A stretch of DNA of 64,000 nt from Rhineura floridana (Eukaryota; Chordata; Lepidosauria; Squamata; Rhineuridae), in NCBI RefSeq assembly GCF_030035675.1, contig NC_084486.1, positions 96,183,527 through 96,247,526 on the forward strand. The letters run 5' to 3'. Below, piece after piece: positions 11,093 through 22,795 of this stretch. The translations under genes and the position numbers were made by a program. The notes beneath the pieces were generated by a model, which ran no database searches, was not told where the DNA came from, and was given only the letters and a program-made list of their open reading frames with translations. Within the stretch, counting starts at the first letter, position 1. Each line of letters opens with the position of its first letter.

Positions 11093-11591
11093 AAGGAACC
11101 ACAAGCAGGAAACCGGAAGGAAGGAAATCTCCAGATTCACAATTAAACATGCATTTCAAACTGAGTTCTTTCTCAGGGACACTCTTGAACACTGACTCCT
11201 ATATCCCTTTTCCATTGCTCTTGAAACATGGTGATATCTGCTTCTGTTTCACCCTCAAATAGATCAATGGAAGAAGTAGATGTTCATACTGTATGTTTGA
11301 TAGTAAGATACCATCAACTATTTCATCACTACCACGGCTCTTTTCCAACAGCTGGAAATCTAGCAGAAGACAAGCACTGCATATTTTGACACATTGGTCA
11401 TCTCCTGAATATGCATACAAGGATTCAAAGTAATGACGGAGAAGAAACATAAATCAAGGAAACAGGATGGAGATGAGAAACATGGCAGAGCAGCAGAGAA
11501 CAACAGGAGTGCAATTGTGACATGGTAAAATTGAGAACACCAGAGAAAGGCCTGGACAGAACTAATTAGTCAATGGTTTTGCATACACAGG
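11093..11591. other. Intergenic stretch, nothing recognised
   Basis: No repeat family or coding sequence is apparent. Confidence 0.5.
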
Positions 11592-12541
11592 CCTGGTTCA
11601 TATGACATGGTAAGCCAAACTATTGCTTACCAGAATTGCATGGACATGTCCTGGAGAGGAGCTTGCAGATACTTTGCTCCTTGCTGGTCCTTTTTACTGC
11701 TGAGCCACACTGAGCTAAGCCAAGCTTTGTATTATAGTTTCATCTGAACTAGGACTTGTGGTTAAGCTCTGTCCTCACTAATATGAGCTGCAGCCAAGGT
11801 TTGTTCTTGGCTAAAGTTCATGGTTTGTGTGGAGAGCTTGAAACAAAAAAGAGACATGCTCTAGTGCTATTGGTAATCAACAGTTTATTAGGCTCAACGT
11901 GTTTTGGAGATCTTTCCTTCGTCAGGAGCTGTATAAATCGTTCAGTTTCTTATCTCCAATAAATTCTGTCTCAAAAAGGTCCAAACATTAACAAATTCTT
12001 ATAGTTTACCAGCAGATACCTCTAATCTCAGGAATATTTGTTAATGTTTGGACCAGAGCTTGGAAAAGTTACTTTTTTGAACTACAACTCCCATCAGTCC
12101 CAGCCAGCATGTCCACTGGTTTGGGCTGATGGGAGTTGTAGTTCAAAAAAGTAACTTTTCCAAGCTCTGGTTTGGACCTTTTGGGGCCAGATTTTGTCAG
12201 AGTTAGGAAATTGAATGGTTTATACATCTCCTGGTGGAGAGTTTTCTGAAACACATAAAGTCTAATAAACAGTTGATTACCAGTACAACTGGAGTGTGCC
12301 TCCTTTTCATTTCATTTTCCTCTGTGCTTTTATTCACCTTTTCTTTCTGCTGGAGAGAGCTTAACTATGAGCCCTGGTTTGGATGACACATAAAGCCAAA
12401 CCATGACTTAGCTCAGTGAGGTGTAGGAGCAAAGGGGACTGGCAAGAAACAAAGTGGCTGGAAGATCATCTCGAGGAGGCTACATGTTCACACTGTTCCA
12501 GTAAGCCATAGTTTTGCTTACCATGTCATGCAAACGGAGCC
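11592..12541. mobile_element. ~950-base palindromic DNA element with a nested hAT MITE
   Basis: The left arm (11592-11997) and right arm (12036-12541, minus the nested MITE) are diverged inverted copies. Outer ends pair as TATGACATGGTAAGCCAAAC with the inverse of GTTTTGCTTACCATGTCATG. Inner segments pair as ATTGGTAATCAACAGTTTAT with its inverse near 12263-12284, and as GGTCCAAACATTAACAAA with TTTGTTAATGTTTGGACC. The ends resemble those of 31537-31923 and 46012-46233. It has no transposase. Confidence 0.8.
12054..12169. mobile_element. hAT-type MITE, near-perfect palindrome, 8-base target duplication
   Basis: The 116-base element starts CAGAGCTTGGAAAAGTTACT and ends with its inverse, AGTAACTTTTCCAAGCTCTG. 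The arms extend through GAACTACAACTCCCATCAG. GTTTGGAC occurs directly on both sides (12046-12053 and 12170-12177). An 8-base duplication with CAG...CTG ends is the hAT pattern. It sits inside the right arm of the larger palindrome, so it is younger than that element. Confidence 0.92.
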
Positions 12542-13963
12542 ATGGAATATGAGCTGGAATAGGCAGGTGGTCTTGCTACAGACTGTTAGCCGGTTTGGAG
12601 AAACATACTCCTCAGCAAGGCACGCTGATAACATACTTCAAACTCAGAGCACATGGGAAGGGAGAGAAATGTTCACTGGAACACATTATCACACTAAGCC
12701 AATGGGTTCCCCTTGTTCTATTGATTTAGAGTATACACCAAAGGAAGGCATGCTGATGATCTGGTCTTTCCTTTAATGTTGAACATCAGGATCTCTAGCT
12801 CCTATCAAACTAAATCAGTGTCTTTACTCCATGGGGGGAAATCAGCAGAAAAAATTGTGGAAACCCTAAATTATGTTGCTTATGCTTTAAAAAAAAATCT
12901 GAGAAGACTATTATTCATTTGAAGATGCAGTGGGAGTGTCTTATACCATTTCCTAATAGTCTTTGGAAATCACATTTTGCATTTTAGATAAGAAACTCTC
13001 CAGGCATCCTCCTTCTGCAACACAGCTCTTGGCATGGACTATATTTCATGCTGTCAGTCCCACTCATTGCTAATTAGCATGGAGAATTGCACTGATGTTA
13101 ACCATAATTTTCATCCCTTCTCTCCACCTTCAATACAAGGGTTCGGTTACCTAATGAGACCCCTGAGGATAATCAGAAAGAAATGGGGACAAATTCAATC
13201 ACGGTGTAGCTCTGCTAACTTCACTGCTGTAACTACTAGAGTGAACTAGTTCTTATGGAAGCCAAAAATTATGGACACAATGGGAGAGATAAAAAGTAAA
13301 GAAAGGCGCAAAATATTTTGTAAAGTAGTAGAAAAGATAATTTGGCATAATATGCAAGATCACAGAATCAAGATGGAACATTTGGTGTCTTTTTGTAGAT
13401 CTGCCATTAATTTGGTCATTGGGCCTTCACTTGTCACATATTTCAATTGAAAATGGAAGAAATGTTCACATATTCAAAGTTGATTTCCACCAACTTTTTA
13501 CAGATATATCACAGCTGACTTTAAAAGGTATTAGATTATCACCATAGACAGTAAAGATAGGAAGGAGATGTTATCCAATTTCCAAATGCATTTTTAACTT
13601 CTTAATTTGAGAAGTTGAGATTCAGAGCTTGGCCACATGTTACATTCACTGCCTGAGAAGTGGCCAGGTTGCAACTATTGAGGATTTAAGGGCCCCCTCT
13701 GGACAATCAACACTCAAAGAAAGCTTGGGGTGATGTCACTCTTAATGTCATGCAGAAGAAAATACTGTGGACCAACATGCTTTTTCATTATCACATTCAT
13801 TGACGTTCTCCTAACAGTTGGAGATAGGGATAAGCAAAAACTATTGCCAAAAGTGCCTTCTCTCACGTAGCTTAATGTCAAACACACACTTCCAAGTTTA
13901 CTTAAGTACTGACTATCTAGAAGGCAGAATTCTCAGTGGCCAGAGCCTGCCTTCCTCTCACAT
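12542..13963. other. Intergenic stretch, nothing recognised
   Basis: AT-rich sequence with short open frames only. No repeat family identified. Confidence 0.5.
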
Positions 13964-13999
13964 GATGATGATGATGATGATGATGATAATAATAATAAA
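13964..13999 (+). repeat. ATG/ATA triplet microsatellite at the LINE 3' end
   Basis: About nine ATG/TGA triplets followed by four AAT triplets adjoin the 3' end of the minus-strand LINE, as expected of a tail expanded from that element's terminal repeat. Confidence 0.9.
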
Positions 14000-15345
14000 A
14001 AACTTTATTTCTACCCCGCCCTTTTTCCAATAGGACTCAGAGTGGCTTACAACTAAAAACAACACCATTAAAACATACAGAAATATACAATTAAAATAAT
14101 AAAACAGTCTTTACTTGTCGCCGGAAAGACGGCAAGGAGGGAGCTAATCGCACCTCACTCGGAAGGGAGTTCCATAGCCTAGGGGCGGCCACCGAAAAGG
14201 CCCTATCTCGTGTCCGCGTCATATGTACTTGTGAAGGTGTGGGGAGCACAAGAAGGGCCTCACCTGAAGATCTCAAATCCCAGACAGGTTCATGTAGGGA
14301 GATACAATCTGTCAAATAGCCTGGACCTGAGCCGTATAGGGCTTTGTAGGTCAAAACCAGCACTTTGAATTGTGACCGGAAACAAATTGGCAGCCAGTGG
14401 AGCTGTTGTAACAGGGGAGTTGTATGGTCCCTGTAACCAGCCCCAGTTAGCACTCTGGCTGCAGCTCTTTGTACCAATTTAAGTTTCCGAACAGTCTTCA
14501 AAGGCAGCCCCACGTAGAGCGCGTTACAGTAGTCTAAGCAGGATGTAACCAAGGCATGCATCACCCTAGTCAGATCAGGCAGCTCCAGGAACGGGCGCAG
14601 CTGGCGCACCAGTTTTAATTGGGCAAAGGCGCTCCTGGATACAGCAGTAATCTGGGCCTCCAAATTCAAAGCTGAGTCCAAGAGTAAACCCAAACTGTGA
14701 ACCTGAGACTTCAGGGGGAGTGCAACCCCATCCAGCACTGGTTGAATCCCTATTCCCTCATCTGCCCTCCGAATGACCAGGAGTACCTCTGTTTTATCAG
14801 GATTTAATCTCAACTTGTTTGCCCTCATCCAGTCCATCACTGATGCCAGACACTGATTTAGGACCTGTACGGCTTCCTTGGCTTCAGGTGGAAAAGAGAA
14901 ATAGAGCTGAGTGTCATCAGCATACTGATGGCACCGAACCCCAAAACCCCAGACAACCTCTCCCAGCGATTTCATGTAGATGTTAAATAACATGGGGGAC
15001 AAAACTGAACCCTGAGGGACCCCATAGGTCAATGGCCAGGGGGTCGAGCAGGAGTCCCCCAGTACCACCTTCTGGGTTCGGTCCTCCAGGAAGGACTGGA
15101 GCCACTGTAACACAGTGCCCCCAAGTCCCATCTCAGCAAGGCGGCCCAGAAGGATACCATGATCGATGGTATTGAAAGTCGCTGAGAGGTCCAGTAGAAC
15201 CAACAGAGACACACTCCCCCGTCCAGTTCTCTGCATAGGTCATCCACCAAGGCGACGAAAGCAGTCTCTGTCCCATAGCCAGGCCTGAAACCAGATTGAA
15301 ATGGATGATGAATGTAACATGTAGACAATTTCACAGAGACAATTG
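13964..15345 (-). mobile_element. L2/CR1-clade LINE, 5'-truncated, with 381-codon RT-region frame
   Basis: This non-LTR retrotransposon fragment encodes the C-terminal half of the replicase. The frame at 14091-15236 reads LLVLLDLSATFNTIDHGILL, then YGVPQGSVLSPMLFNIYMK, then CHQYADDTQLYF (YADD catalytic box), then a thumb and C-terminal region ending SLPSFRRQVKTVLLF. Upstream residues (FQSGFRPGYGTETAFVALVDD) continue in another frame at about 15240-15310, so there is at least one frameshift. The endonuclease and any ORF1 are missing. The minus-strand 3' end is followed by ATT and CAT triplets (13964-14000), the usual simple-repeat tail. The coding half is well kept, suggesting moderate age. 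Confidence 0.88.
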
Positions 15346-17082
15346 ATGGATTCAAAAACTGTACTGCTGCCATATGAATTTCCTTTGGATCTAGTATTGA
15401 ACAATTTTGGTAGATGGTTTGTTCTGTCTACAATGTGTTAACTATCCCTATCTTCATCTTCACTATTTGCCTTTCACATTTGCCCTCTCCCATTGTTAAA
15501 ACTAATACAAAAATACAGGTTGTTTATGGATACTCTGCTAATAGGTTATACAGATGTGACTCACAATAAAAGCCCTCCTTATAAAATGCTTTATACTTTT
15601 TCAAAAATCTTTCTGACAGCTGAACCATTTTTGTGTTTTTGTTTCTTTGATGTATTCTGCTTGCTTTTTCTTTTACATTGTTATGTCGTTTTGACTTTAA
15701 CTGAGACTCTGTATACCACAAAGGGATATTTTTATATGAGCTGGTAGTATAGAAGTGAAATAGCAACAAAATCATAGGAAATTTGGGACAAAATTTGTTC
15801 CTGCATTCTGCAAAAGGGCAAACTAAGTGCCAGAGCAATAGCTTCAGTTTATTAAAATGAGCATGTGCAGGTTTCTATGTATTCCCACTTGAAAGCAATT
15901 CTTGAGAGTTCCAAGTTAAGGATGAAGGGCACATTAAGTTCAACACGGGCAGCTAAAAGTGTCTTGTAGGAGAAGGGGGGGTGGGAGATAAAGAGAAAGA
16001 CCTAAAGAGACTGGAGTGGTGATAAGAAAAACTTGAGTATATATCAGTACAGTGATTTCTTATTTATGTACCACTGGTTGGAAGAATCTCCTTCCATCCT
16101 CTTTGTTAGGTTTTGATCCCCCATCTCCCACCAAGGGTCTTCTTGTTGTTGTTGGGTACACTCAGCATTTAAAGAGCAAATAAGAGTAGGATAGGGACTA
16201 CGTTTCTTACAACAAGTTTCCACTTCAGCCACTTTTCCATTTTCAGCCACTTTTCAAAATAATTTGGAAAGCTGCCAGTCTGTTACTGGAAAGTTTCCAT
16301 CCTGGCAAATTCTTGGGAAAGACATGCCCCAAATCAGATTATGTCATGCAAATGAATAACATCTCTGTAGATCATCTTCTTTTGCTCGCACAAAGCTATA
16401 AAGGGGAATCAGATGCAAAATGCCTAGTTACACTGCACAAGTCAGATTTAACCTATGATCAGAAAAGCAAAGCCTTTTACATTTTACAAATTGATTTGCC
16501 TGCAACCGAAACACACAAATAGGCCCAGAGCAGGGAGCTGGTTCACATTAAGATTCATTCGCTACAGTTAGAAAAATGAATTTTAAAAATAAACCCTAAG
16601 ATTTGACAGCTTTCCAAGTGAACACATTGTAGTTAAAACTTATTAGGAACATTTACAGATCAAAGGAAGAATCTACCTTGCTTTCTCAAATTGCAAATGT
16701 GTAGCTTGCAGTTGCAAATCAGCAGCAGTAATCATAGTAATTCACCCCAAACCATAATGCATAAATGATGCTCTGTGTTGCCTGTCTCTGCCAGCTGGAA
16801 AACTCCTCCAGCATCAGAATCAGCTACACCCTCCAGTTTGTCTTACAACACATTGTATAACAAATATTGTCCTTCAAAATGATGAGAAGTCTGCAAGATT
16901 ATACCTTGAGACAACAGGAAGCAGTCATGTTGTGCATCTGTCTGTTATAGACCAAGTTCTCATGATCCTGGAAAAAAACTATTTGCGATTATAAAAATTA
17001 AAGCAATACTTCTGATGTGATTTTAAAAACTAATTCTTTAACCCTGTGCCTAACTTTGCTCAAAAAGAAACTACTGAGAATT
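15346..17082. other. Intergenic stretch, no repeat or gene recognised
   Basis: AT-rich, repeat-poor sequence. A TTATGTCATGCAAATGAA segment near 16339-16356 contains an octamer-like ATGCAAAT. No support for transcription. Confidence 0.5.
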
Positions 17083-17330
17083 CACTAATAGGCAAAAAAT
17101 ATTGTGATTTAAGAACATACCTATAGCCAACAGATATTTCTATCAAACTTTAAAAAGCAGGGAAATTGGGCAGTGAATGCACCAGGGGAGCAGGAGACCT
17201 GATGTCTCTGAGATATTGTACCCTACAAATTTGTAAAAATGCAAACACCATTTGGGGTGGTCTTTCAATGTACTTCCTGTGTAGTTTGGAAGAATTTGGT
17301 AACGTGCCTTTAGCATAAGGTGACTGAAAG
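17083..17330. mobile_element. Left half of the same foldback family as 2755-3290
   Basis: AATTCACTAATAGGCAAAAA, ACATACCTATAGCCAACAG, CAGGGGAGCAGGAGACCTGA and ACCTACAAATTTG-like sequence follow in the order seen at 2757-3010. The inverted right arm is missing, so this copy is truncated. Confidence 0.8.
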
Positions 17331-17892
17331 GGAGAGTCTGTGAGAGGAGGAGAATTCAGGAGACAGTACTGGCAGAGAGGAGAGGTCGATGGAAGGTGGT
17401 GAAGTATGAACTGAAGTTCACATTGATGCAAATCTACCTTTGCCTTTAGGTTTATATTTTAACATAAATGGGAAGCTATTTATACAACCTCTCCCCAGAT
17501 CGCACCACCTTCTCTCAATCCAGAAGGTTGATGGGAACCATTCCATGAGGAAAGAAGGGAGGTCTCCTTTAAAGGCTGCAGTTCCCCCCCTACAGAAATG
17601 TATTTGCTTTGCTTCTTCATTTTGATGTGATTCAGGGCCAGATTTCATGAGGCTATGGAAAAAATGGTGTTGGCTTGGTATTTGTTACTATGAAAGTTCT
17701 GATTGTTTACAGTCTATGAAAATTTCTGTACTGGATTCTCTCCATGTGCATACCCACTGACAAAATTTGCCCTTACGTAAGGTAAGAAATGTAGCTTTGC
17801 ATTCAGATATATCATTCGTCTCCACAGTTACATTCATGAGTTATTATACTGCATTTTCTGTATTTTTTGTTTTTTTTGGTCATGATCTAAAG
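17331..17892. other. Intergenic stretch, nothing recognised
   Basis: No repeat family or coding sequence apparent. Confidence 0.45.
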
Positions 17893-18373
17893 CAGGGGAG
17901 AGGAACTGGATCTGACTGGTACCAGATCGTTATCACTCCCCCATGGGCCAAATTTGACAGATGAACAGGGCCACCCACTTGTCAATCATCTGACACCAGG
18001 TGAACCTTTTTGCCTGCACAGTTTGAAATTAAATTGTGCAGGTAAATGCGCATCCTGCAAAGTGCCTTTCAAAGCGAGCACTTTGCAATGCCTTCTGAAG
18101 ACCTGACAATCAGCTGATTGCTGAATTTTCCTCAGTACTTTGCAATGGGCTTTGCAAGACCCAATGATCAACTGTGCAGGCTTTGCAGACACCACTGATT
18201 GGTGGTGCCTGCAAACCCCTTTCTGCTGAGCCAGGACTTTTACCTGTCCCAAATCTGACATTATACAACATCAGGCACAGGGCAGAAGGGTATGGCTTGG
18301 CTAAAATGGCCTCGCAGGCCAAATGGGGAGGCCTAGCAGGCCTAATTAGATCTATGAGCTGGAGGTTCTTCAC
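17893..18373. mobile_element. hAT-like non-autonomous DNA element
   Basis: It begins CAGGGGAGAGGAACTGGATC with GGGCCAAATTTGACAG soon after. It ends with the inverse-type sequence GGCCTCGCAGGCCAAATGG then GAGCTGGAGGTTCTTC. This terminal pattern (CAGGGG...GAACCT, GGGCCAAAT) is common in vertebrate hAT elements. The middle holds short local repeats of ctttgcaa. No transposase and no clear target duplication. Confidence 0.6.
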
Positions 18374-18436
18374 ATTTGATTTAAAGCCTCATGCTGGAGC
18401 TTCTTGGTTTTATCTGCAAGAAGAAATGCTCTATGG

Positions 18437-18572
18437 CAGGGATAGCCAGTGTGGTATCCTTGAAACGTTCTGGACTACAGTTCCCATCAGCTCCAACCAG
18501 CATGGACAATAGTCAGGGATGATGGGAGCTGCAGTCCACAACACATGGTGGAAACTACTTTGGCTATCCCTG
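18437..18572. mobile_element. hAT-like palindromic MITE
   Basis: Ends CAGGGATAGCCA and TGGCTATCCCTG are inverse. The middle holds ACTACAGTTCCCATCAG and GATGGGAGCTGCAGTCC in inverted positions. Flanks CTCTATGG and CTCTATAT (8 bases, 6 identical) look like a worn target duplication. Confidence 0.8.
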
Positions 18573-20352
18573 CTCTATATGCACAGTGAGACATGCCAAT
18601 TCACGTTCAGAGCAGTTTAGAGCATTTCTGTGAAAAGACAACAAATGAAAGCTCCTGTATGCAACAGGAACTGGATCATTCCCTCTGTCTATAGCAAGGC
18701 CATAAATCACAAACATCCACAGCACAGAGTGCCTTATGACTTATGGGTCATGGATGTCATGCACCAGCCTAGCTGCACAACATGTTGTGGGAAATAATCC
18801 CATGATGATACATGGGTAATCATAAACTAGCACATGCTATCCAGGTCACTGGGGAGCCTAATCCTTTGTATATCTCAGAGTGACCCATCAGTAAAAGCTG
18901 TTACTCCAGATATGCTATACAAAGCAAAAAAAAAGGAAAACAATTAAATACAGTCCTAGGCTGCTGCTGTTGCCTGCAAAGAAGGATCCTGGAGAGCTTG
19001 AAAACACAAAAGAGGAAAGAAAAGGTTTTCTCTTTTAAAAATTGGTACATTAAATCCAGGGAAAGCTGACAGGCTGAGAAATAATGGCCCAAGTTTACTC
19101 TTATTTAAAAACTGGCTGCCTGCTGCTTTTGCTGCGATCCCCACTCAGGCTTTCAGCACCATTTCAAATTAAATATACATAAGTGCTTTCAAAGAGCTGT
19201 TCATTTGAAGGTCATTAAAGAGCATAAAATATATTTCCTTTATTTATAAAGAGGCGCATAATAAGGCTATGCATATGGACTCCTCTCCCACTTCCTGCAG
19301 TATTTATTATCTACAATATGAAAGCGATTGACTTCCCTTGGCTACCAGCTATGCACTCTGTCATCCCCATCTGAATTACTGTTATCACAAAGCAGCCCCC
19401 CCTTTTGTAACCCTCCCATCGCTGGGCCTTGCCTGCATCGCAGTGCACAAAGAAAAATACAGAGAAGCAGAAAACACACCGGAGCAGCCTAGACATTTGC
19501 CAGGAGACCGGGAAGAAGGGAAGAACCCTGCAACTCAGGTGCATGCTTGCAGCTTAAGTGGCAATGGAATCAGGTGCTGCAACCTCTTCAGTGCATTCCA
19601 GGCAGTGCCCCCATGTGCCACAGCGCTGTCTGTCACAGGGCACCTAACCTGCCAGGTCTGCTGCCCCTGCTCCCGAGCTGTGGTTATGGCTTTACAGCGC
19701 TTAGTAGAATTGTAAACAGCCATTTAACAAACACTGCACCATCTGCCCATATATCTGTAAGGAGCATTTTTGCAACTTTTCCTAGCTCATTCTTCCTTGT
19801 TCATAAATATCGGCCCTGGCAAACCTTTGATCCACGACCTCCCTTCTGCCCTCCCCTCATCTCCGCAGTGCAACCCTCTCGTGGCCGCCTCCCTCCCAAC
19901 CTCTCTCTGCTCCGCTTTCTCCTCCTCTTCTTCTTTTGCCTTGGGAGATAAATTACCTGGTGTTCAACAGCTTGTCAGCATTCTCCCAGCATATCCACTA
20001 CATGGGAGGAGGGCTGGGCAAGGCTGGGGTGGGTGGGAGCGGGGAGGGGAGAGAATAGTAGGATGGGAACTTGCTGTTACCATAGAAACGTAGAAATGAA
20101 GCTGACAATTGAAAACCATGCCGTAGATTGAAAGACATGACTGGGAACAAGGGAGAACGAGACAGATTCAGTCAGACAAAATAAAGAGAAAGGGAAGATC
20201 GACAAGCAGATAAATTGATAAACAGCGAGTGGAGAAAGATCCAGCCAGGAGAAAGAACAGGTTTGGCAGTGGCAACAAGGTAGAAAAAAAAGTGCTAGTG
20301 GTCCTTAATGTGTTACCTCAGAATTTGATTGGGGGGGGGTATAAAAATATTT
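18573..20352. other. Intergenic stretch, nothing recognised
   Basis: Contains a moderately GC-rich part (19380-20060) with several overlapping short open frames. None shows a domain, and no splice pattern links them. Confidence 0.5.
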
Positions 20353-20444
20353 AGGCTGCAATCCAATACACACCTACCTGGGGGTAAGTCCCATTGAACT
20401 GAATGGAGCTTACTTCTGAATAGACATGTATTAGATTGCAGCCC
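20353..20444. mobile_element. Short palindromic MITE-like repeat
   Basis: GGCTGCAATCCAATACACAC at the left answers TGTATTAGATTGCAGCCC at the right, around GTCCCATTGAACTGAATGG. Diverged relatives occur near 2387, 50756, 55830 and 62828. Confidence 0.65.
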
Positions 20445-20617
20445 AATAAACAAACAAACAAATAAATAAATATTATGAGGCTGCAGCAACTGTGTTCCCA
20501 CTTCATCTGAGACAGAGTGGTGGGATGGTGATGATGGGTAAATCACAAATATAAATAAGACCTTTAGATAGAAAAGAAGTACCAGACCTGTGAATAATAT
20601 CCAGTTTGTAGACAGGT

Positions 20618-20752
20618 CACTAATGTGGTAGACTGCAGATGTTGCAGAACTAGAAATCCCATCATCCATAACCCTTGGCCATGCTAGCTGGGGCTGATGG
20701 GAGTTGTTGTTCAACACCATCAGGACAGCACCACATTGGCTACCGCTATTCT
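20618..20752. mobile_element. hAT-like palindromic MITE, diverged
   Basis: AATCCCATCATCCATAACC and GCTGGGGCTGATGGGAGTTG lie in inverted positions between AATGTGGTAGACTGCAG and CACCACATTGGCTAC ends. Same family as 62950-63090. Confidence 0.65.
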
Positions 20753-20854
20753 TACAGAAAAGGCAGGAAGTGCCTAGTAAGCATTGCAGATTCCAATATC
20801 CTTGCTCCAGAAGAAATCACTGAGTAGTAGAAGAATATGTGGTGCCACGATTAG

Positions 20855-21030
20855 GGATGGACAGATCAGCATAATTCCATCCTTTTTCATTTTCATTGGC
20901 ACTCAATCATACATTCATTCTTTCCCACTTTGTGTAGGTCTTTTGAAAGAGTGAATAAAAAGTTCTCATTAAAATTGTACACATTATTATATGCATGATT
21001 GTACACATTTTATGCATTTCCCTATCATGG
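20855..21030. mobile_element. Partial MITE with TAGGGATGG end
   Basis: Begins TAGGGATGGACAGATC and contains AGTTCTCATTAAAATTGTAC, both resembling the 45288-45744 element. The right end is missing or worn. Confidence 0.5.
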
Positions 21031-21039
21031 GTTATTATT

Positions 21040-22795
21040 ATTATTATTATTATTTAGATTTATATCCTGCCCTTCCTTCCAGCAGGAGCCCAGGGCAGCA
21101 AACAAAAGCACTAAAAAACACTTCAAAACATCATAAAAACAGACTTTAAAATACATTAAAACAAAAACATCTTTAAAAACATTTTTTTTAAAAAAAAGTT
21201 TTCAAGACATCTTTTAAAAAAAGGTTTAAAAACATATTAAAAAGCAATTCCAACAAAGATGCAGACTGGGATAAGGTCTCATCTTAAAAGCCTGGTTGAA
21301 AGAAGAAGGTCTTCAACAGGCACTGAAAAGATAACAGAGATGGCACCTGTCTAATATTTAAGGGGAGGGAATTCCACAGGGTAGCTGCCACCACGCTAAA
21401 GGCCCATTTCCTATGTTGTACAGAACAGACCTCCTGATAAGATGGTATCTGCAGGAGGCCCTCACCTGCAGAGCACAGTGATCGACTGGGTATATAAGGG
21501 CTAAGATGGTCTTTCAGGTATCCTGGTCCCAAGCTGTATAGGACTTTGTACACCAAAACTAGAACCTTGAACTTGGCCCAGTAGCAAATGGGCAGCCAGT
21601 GGAATTCTTTCAGCAGTGGGGTGACATGTTGACGATACCCCGCTCCAGTAAGCAGTTTTGCCGCCGCATTTTGCACCAGCTGCAGCTTCTGGACAAACTT
21701 CAAGGGCATCCCCACATACAGCACATTACAGTAATCCAGCCTGGAGGTTACCATTGCATGGACAACAGTGGTCAGGCTATCCTGGTCCATAAATGGGTGT
21801 AGCTGTCTTATCAGCTGAAGCTGGTAAAAAGCACTCCTAGCCATGGAGGTCACCTGGGCCTCTAGTGACAAAGATGGATCCAGGAGCACCCCCAGACTAC
21901 AAACCTGCTCTTTCAGAGGGGGTACAACCCCATCCAAAGCAGGCAACTGACCAATTATCCGAACTCGAGAACCACCAACACACAGCGCCACCGTCTTGCT
22001 AGGATTCAGATTCAGTTTATTGATCCTCATCCAGCCCACCAACAAGTCCAAGCAGCAGTCCAGGGCTTGCATGACCTCTCCCAATTCAGATGTTACAGAG
22101 AAATAGAGCTGGGTATCATCAGTATACTGCTGACACCTTCCCCCAAATCTCCTGATGACCACTCCCAAGGGCTTCATATAGATGTTAAACAGCATGGGGG
22201 ACAAGATGGTACCCTGCGGCACCCCACAACACAACTGCCAGGAGGCCGAAATATAATTACCCAATGCTATTCTCTGAAAAAGACCTTGGAGATAGGATCG
22301 GAACCACTGTAAAACAATGCCTCCAATACCCATCTCACCAAGTTGGCCCAGAAGGATATAATCGTCAATGGTATCAAGGGCCGCTGAGAGATCAAGTAAG
22401 AGTAACAGGGTTGCACTCAGGGCCGGATTAAGCTGAGGAGGGCCCCTAGGCTGATTGGTGTTTGAGGCCCTCTGCTCCCTACCTTTCTGCTTTTTTTTGC
22501 ACAGGTTTGCCATCAATCAAGATGGCGGCCAAGGTTTCCCTAAGGGGCTGAAGCCTCTGCCAGCATCTTGGTTGATGGCAAACCACAAAAAACAGTGGAG
22601 AAAAAGGTAAGTGAAGCGGGGGGATGGTGGGCGGTTCGGAAGCTCTTGTCCCGTGATATTTTTTTTTTAGTTTATGCACAGGCCCCCAACAGCTCCGAGC
22701 CCCTAGGCTTCAGCCTACTAAGCCTAATGGATAATCCAGCCCTGGTCACACTCCCCGTCCTTCTCCTGATAAAGGTCATCCATCGGGGCAATCAT
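21040..22795 (-). mobile_element. L2/CR1-clade LINE, RT-region copy, split by a MITE
   Basis: The minus-strand frame at 21284-22516 reads LLLLLDLSAALDTIDDYILL, CGVPQGTILSPMLFNIYMK, CQQYTDDTQLYF and SLLSFQCLLKTFFFQ, parallel to the 14 kb copy. The catalytic box is YTDD instead of YADD. The 3' UTR is A/T-rich, and the element ends with ATATAAAT and an ATT-repeat tail at 21040-21062. The upstream end of that frame runs into a MITE at 22418-22744, so its first ~30 codons are not LINE. LINE sequence resumes at 22745-22795. Overall older than the 14 kb copy. Confidence 0.87.
22418..22744. mobile_element. hAT-like MITE inserted into the 21-22.8 kb LINE
   Basis: Ends CAGGGCCGGATTAAGC and GGATAATCCAGCCCTG are near-inverse. 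Inner arms GGTTTGCCATCAATCAAGAT and ATCTTGGTTGATGGCAAACC form a second stem. Flanks GTTGCACT (22410-22417) and GTCACACT (22745-22752) look like a worn 8-base duplication. The intact LINE at 15180-15250 reads straight across the equivalent point, which confirms an insertion. Confidence 0.88.

Noticed and set aside
19338-20093. Overlapping frames of 107-134 codons in a GC-richer stretch
   Set aside because: No domain, no conserved splice pattern, and frames occur on both strands.
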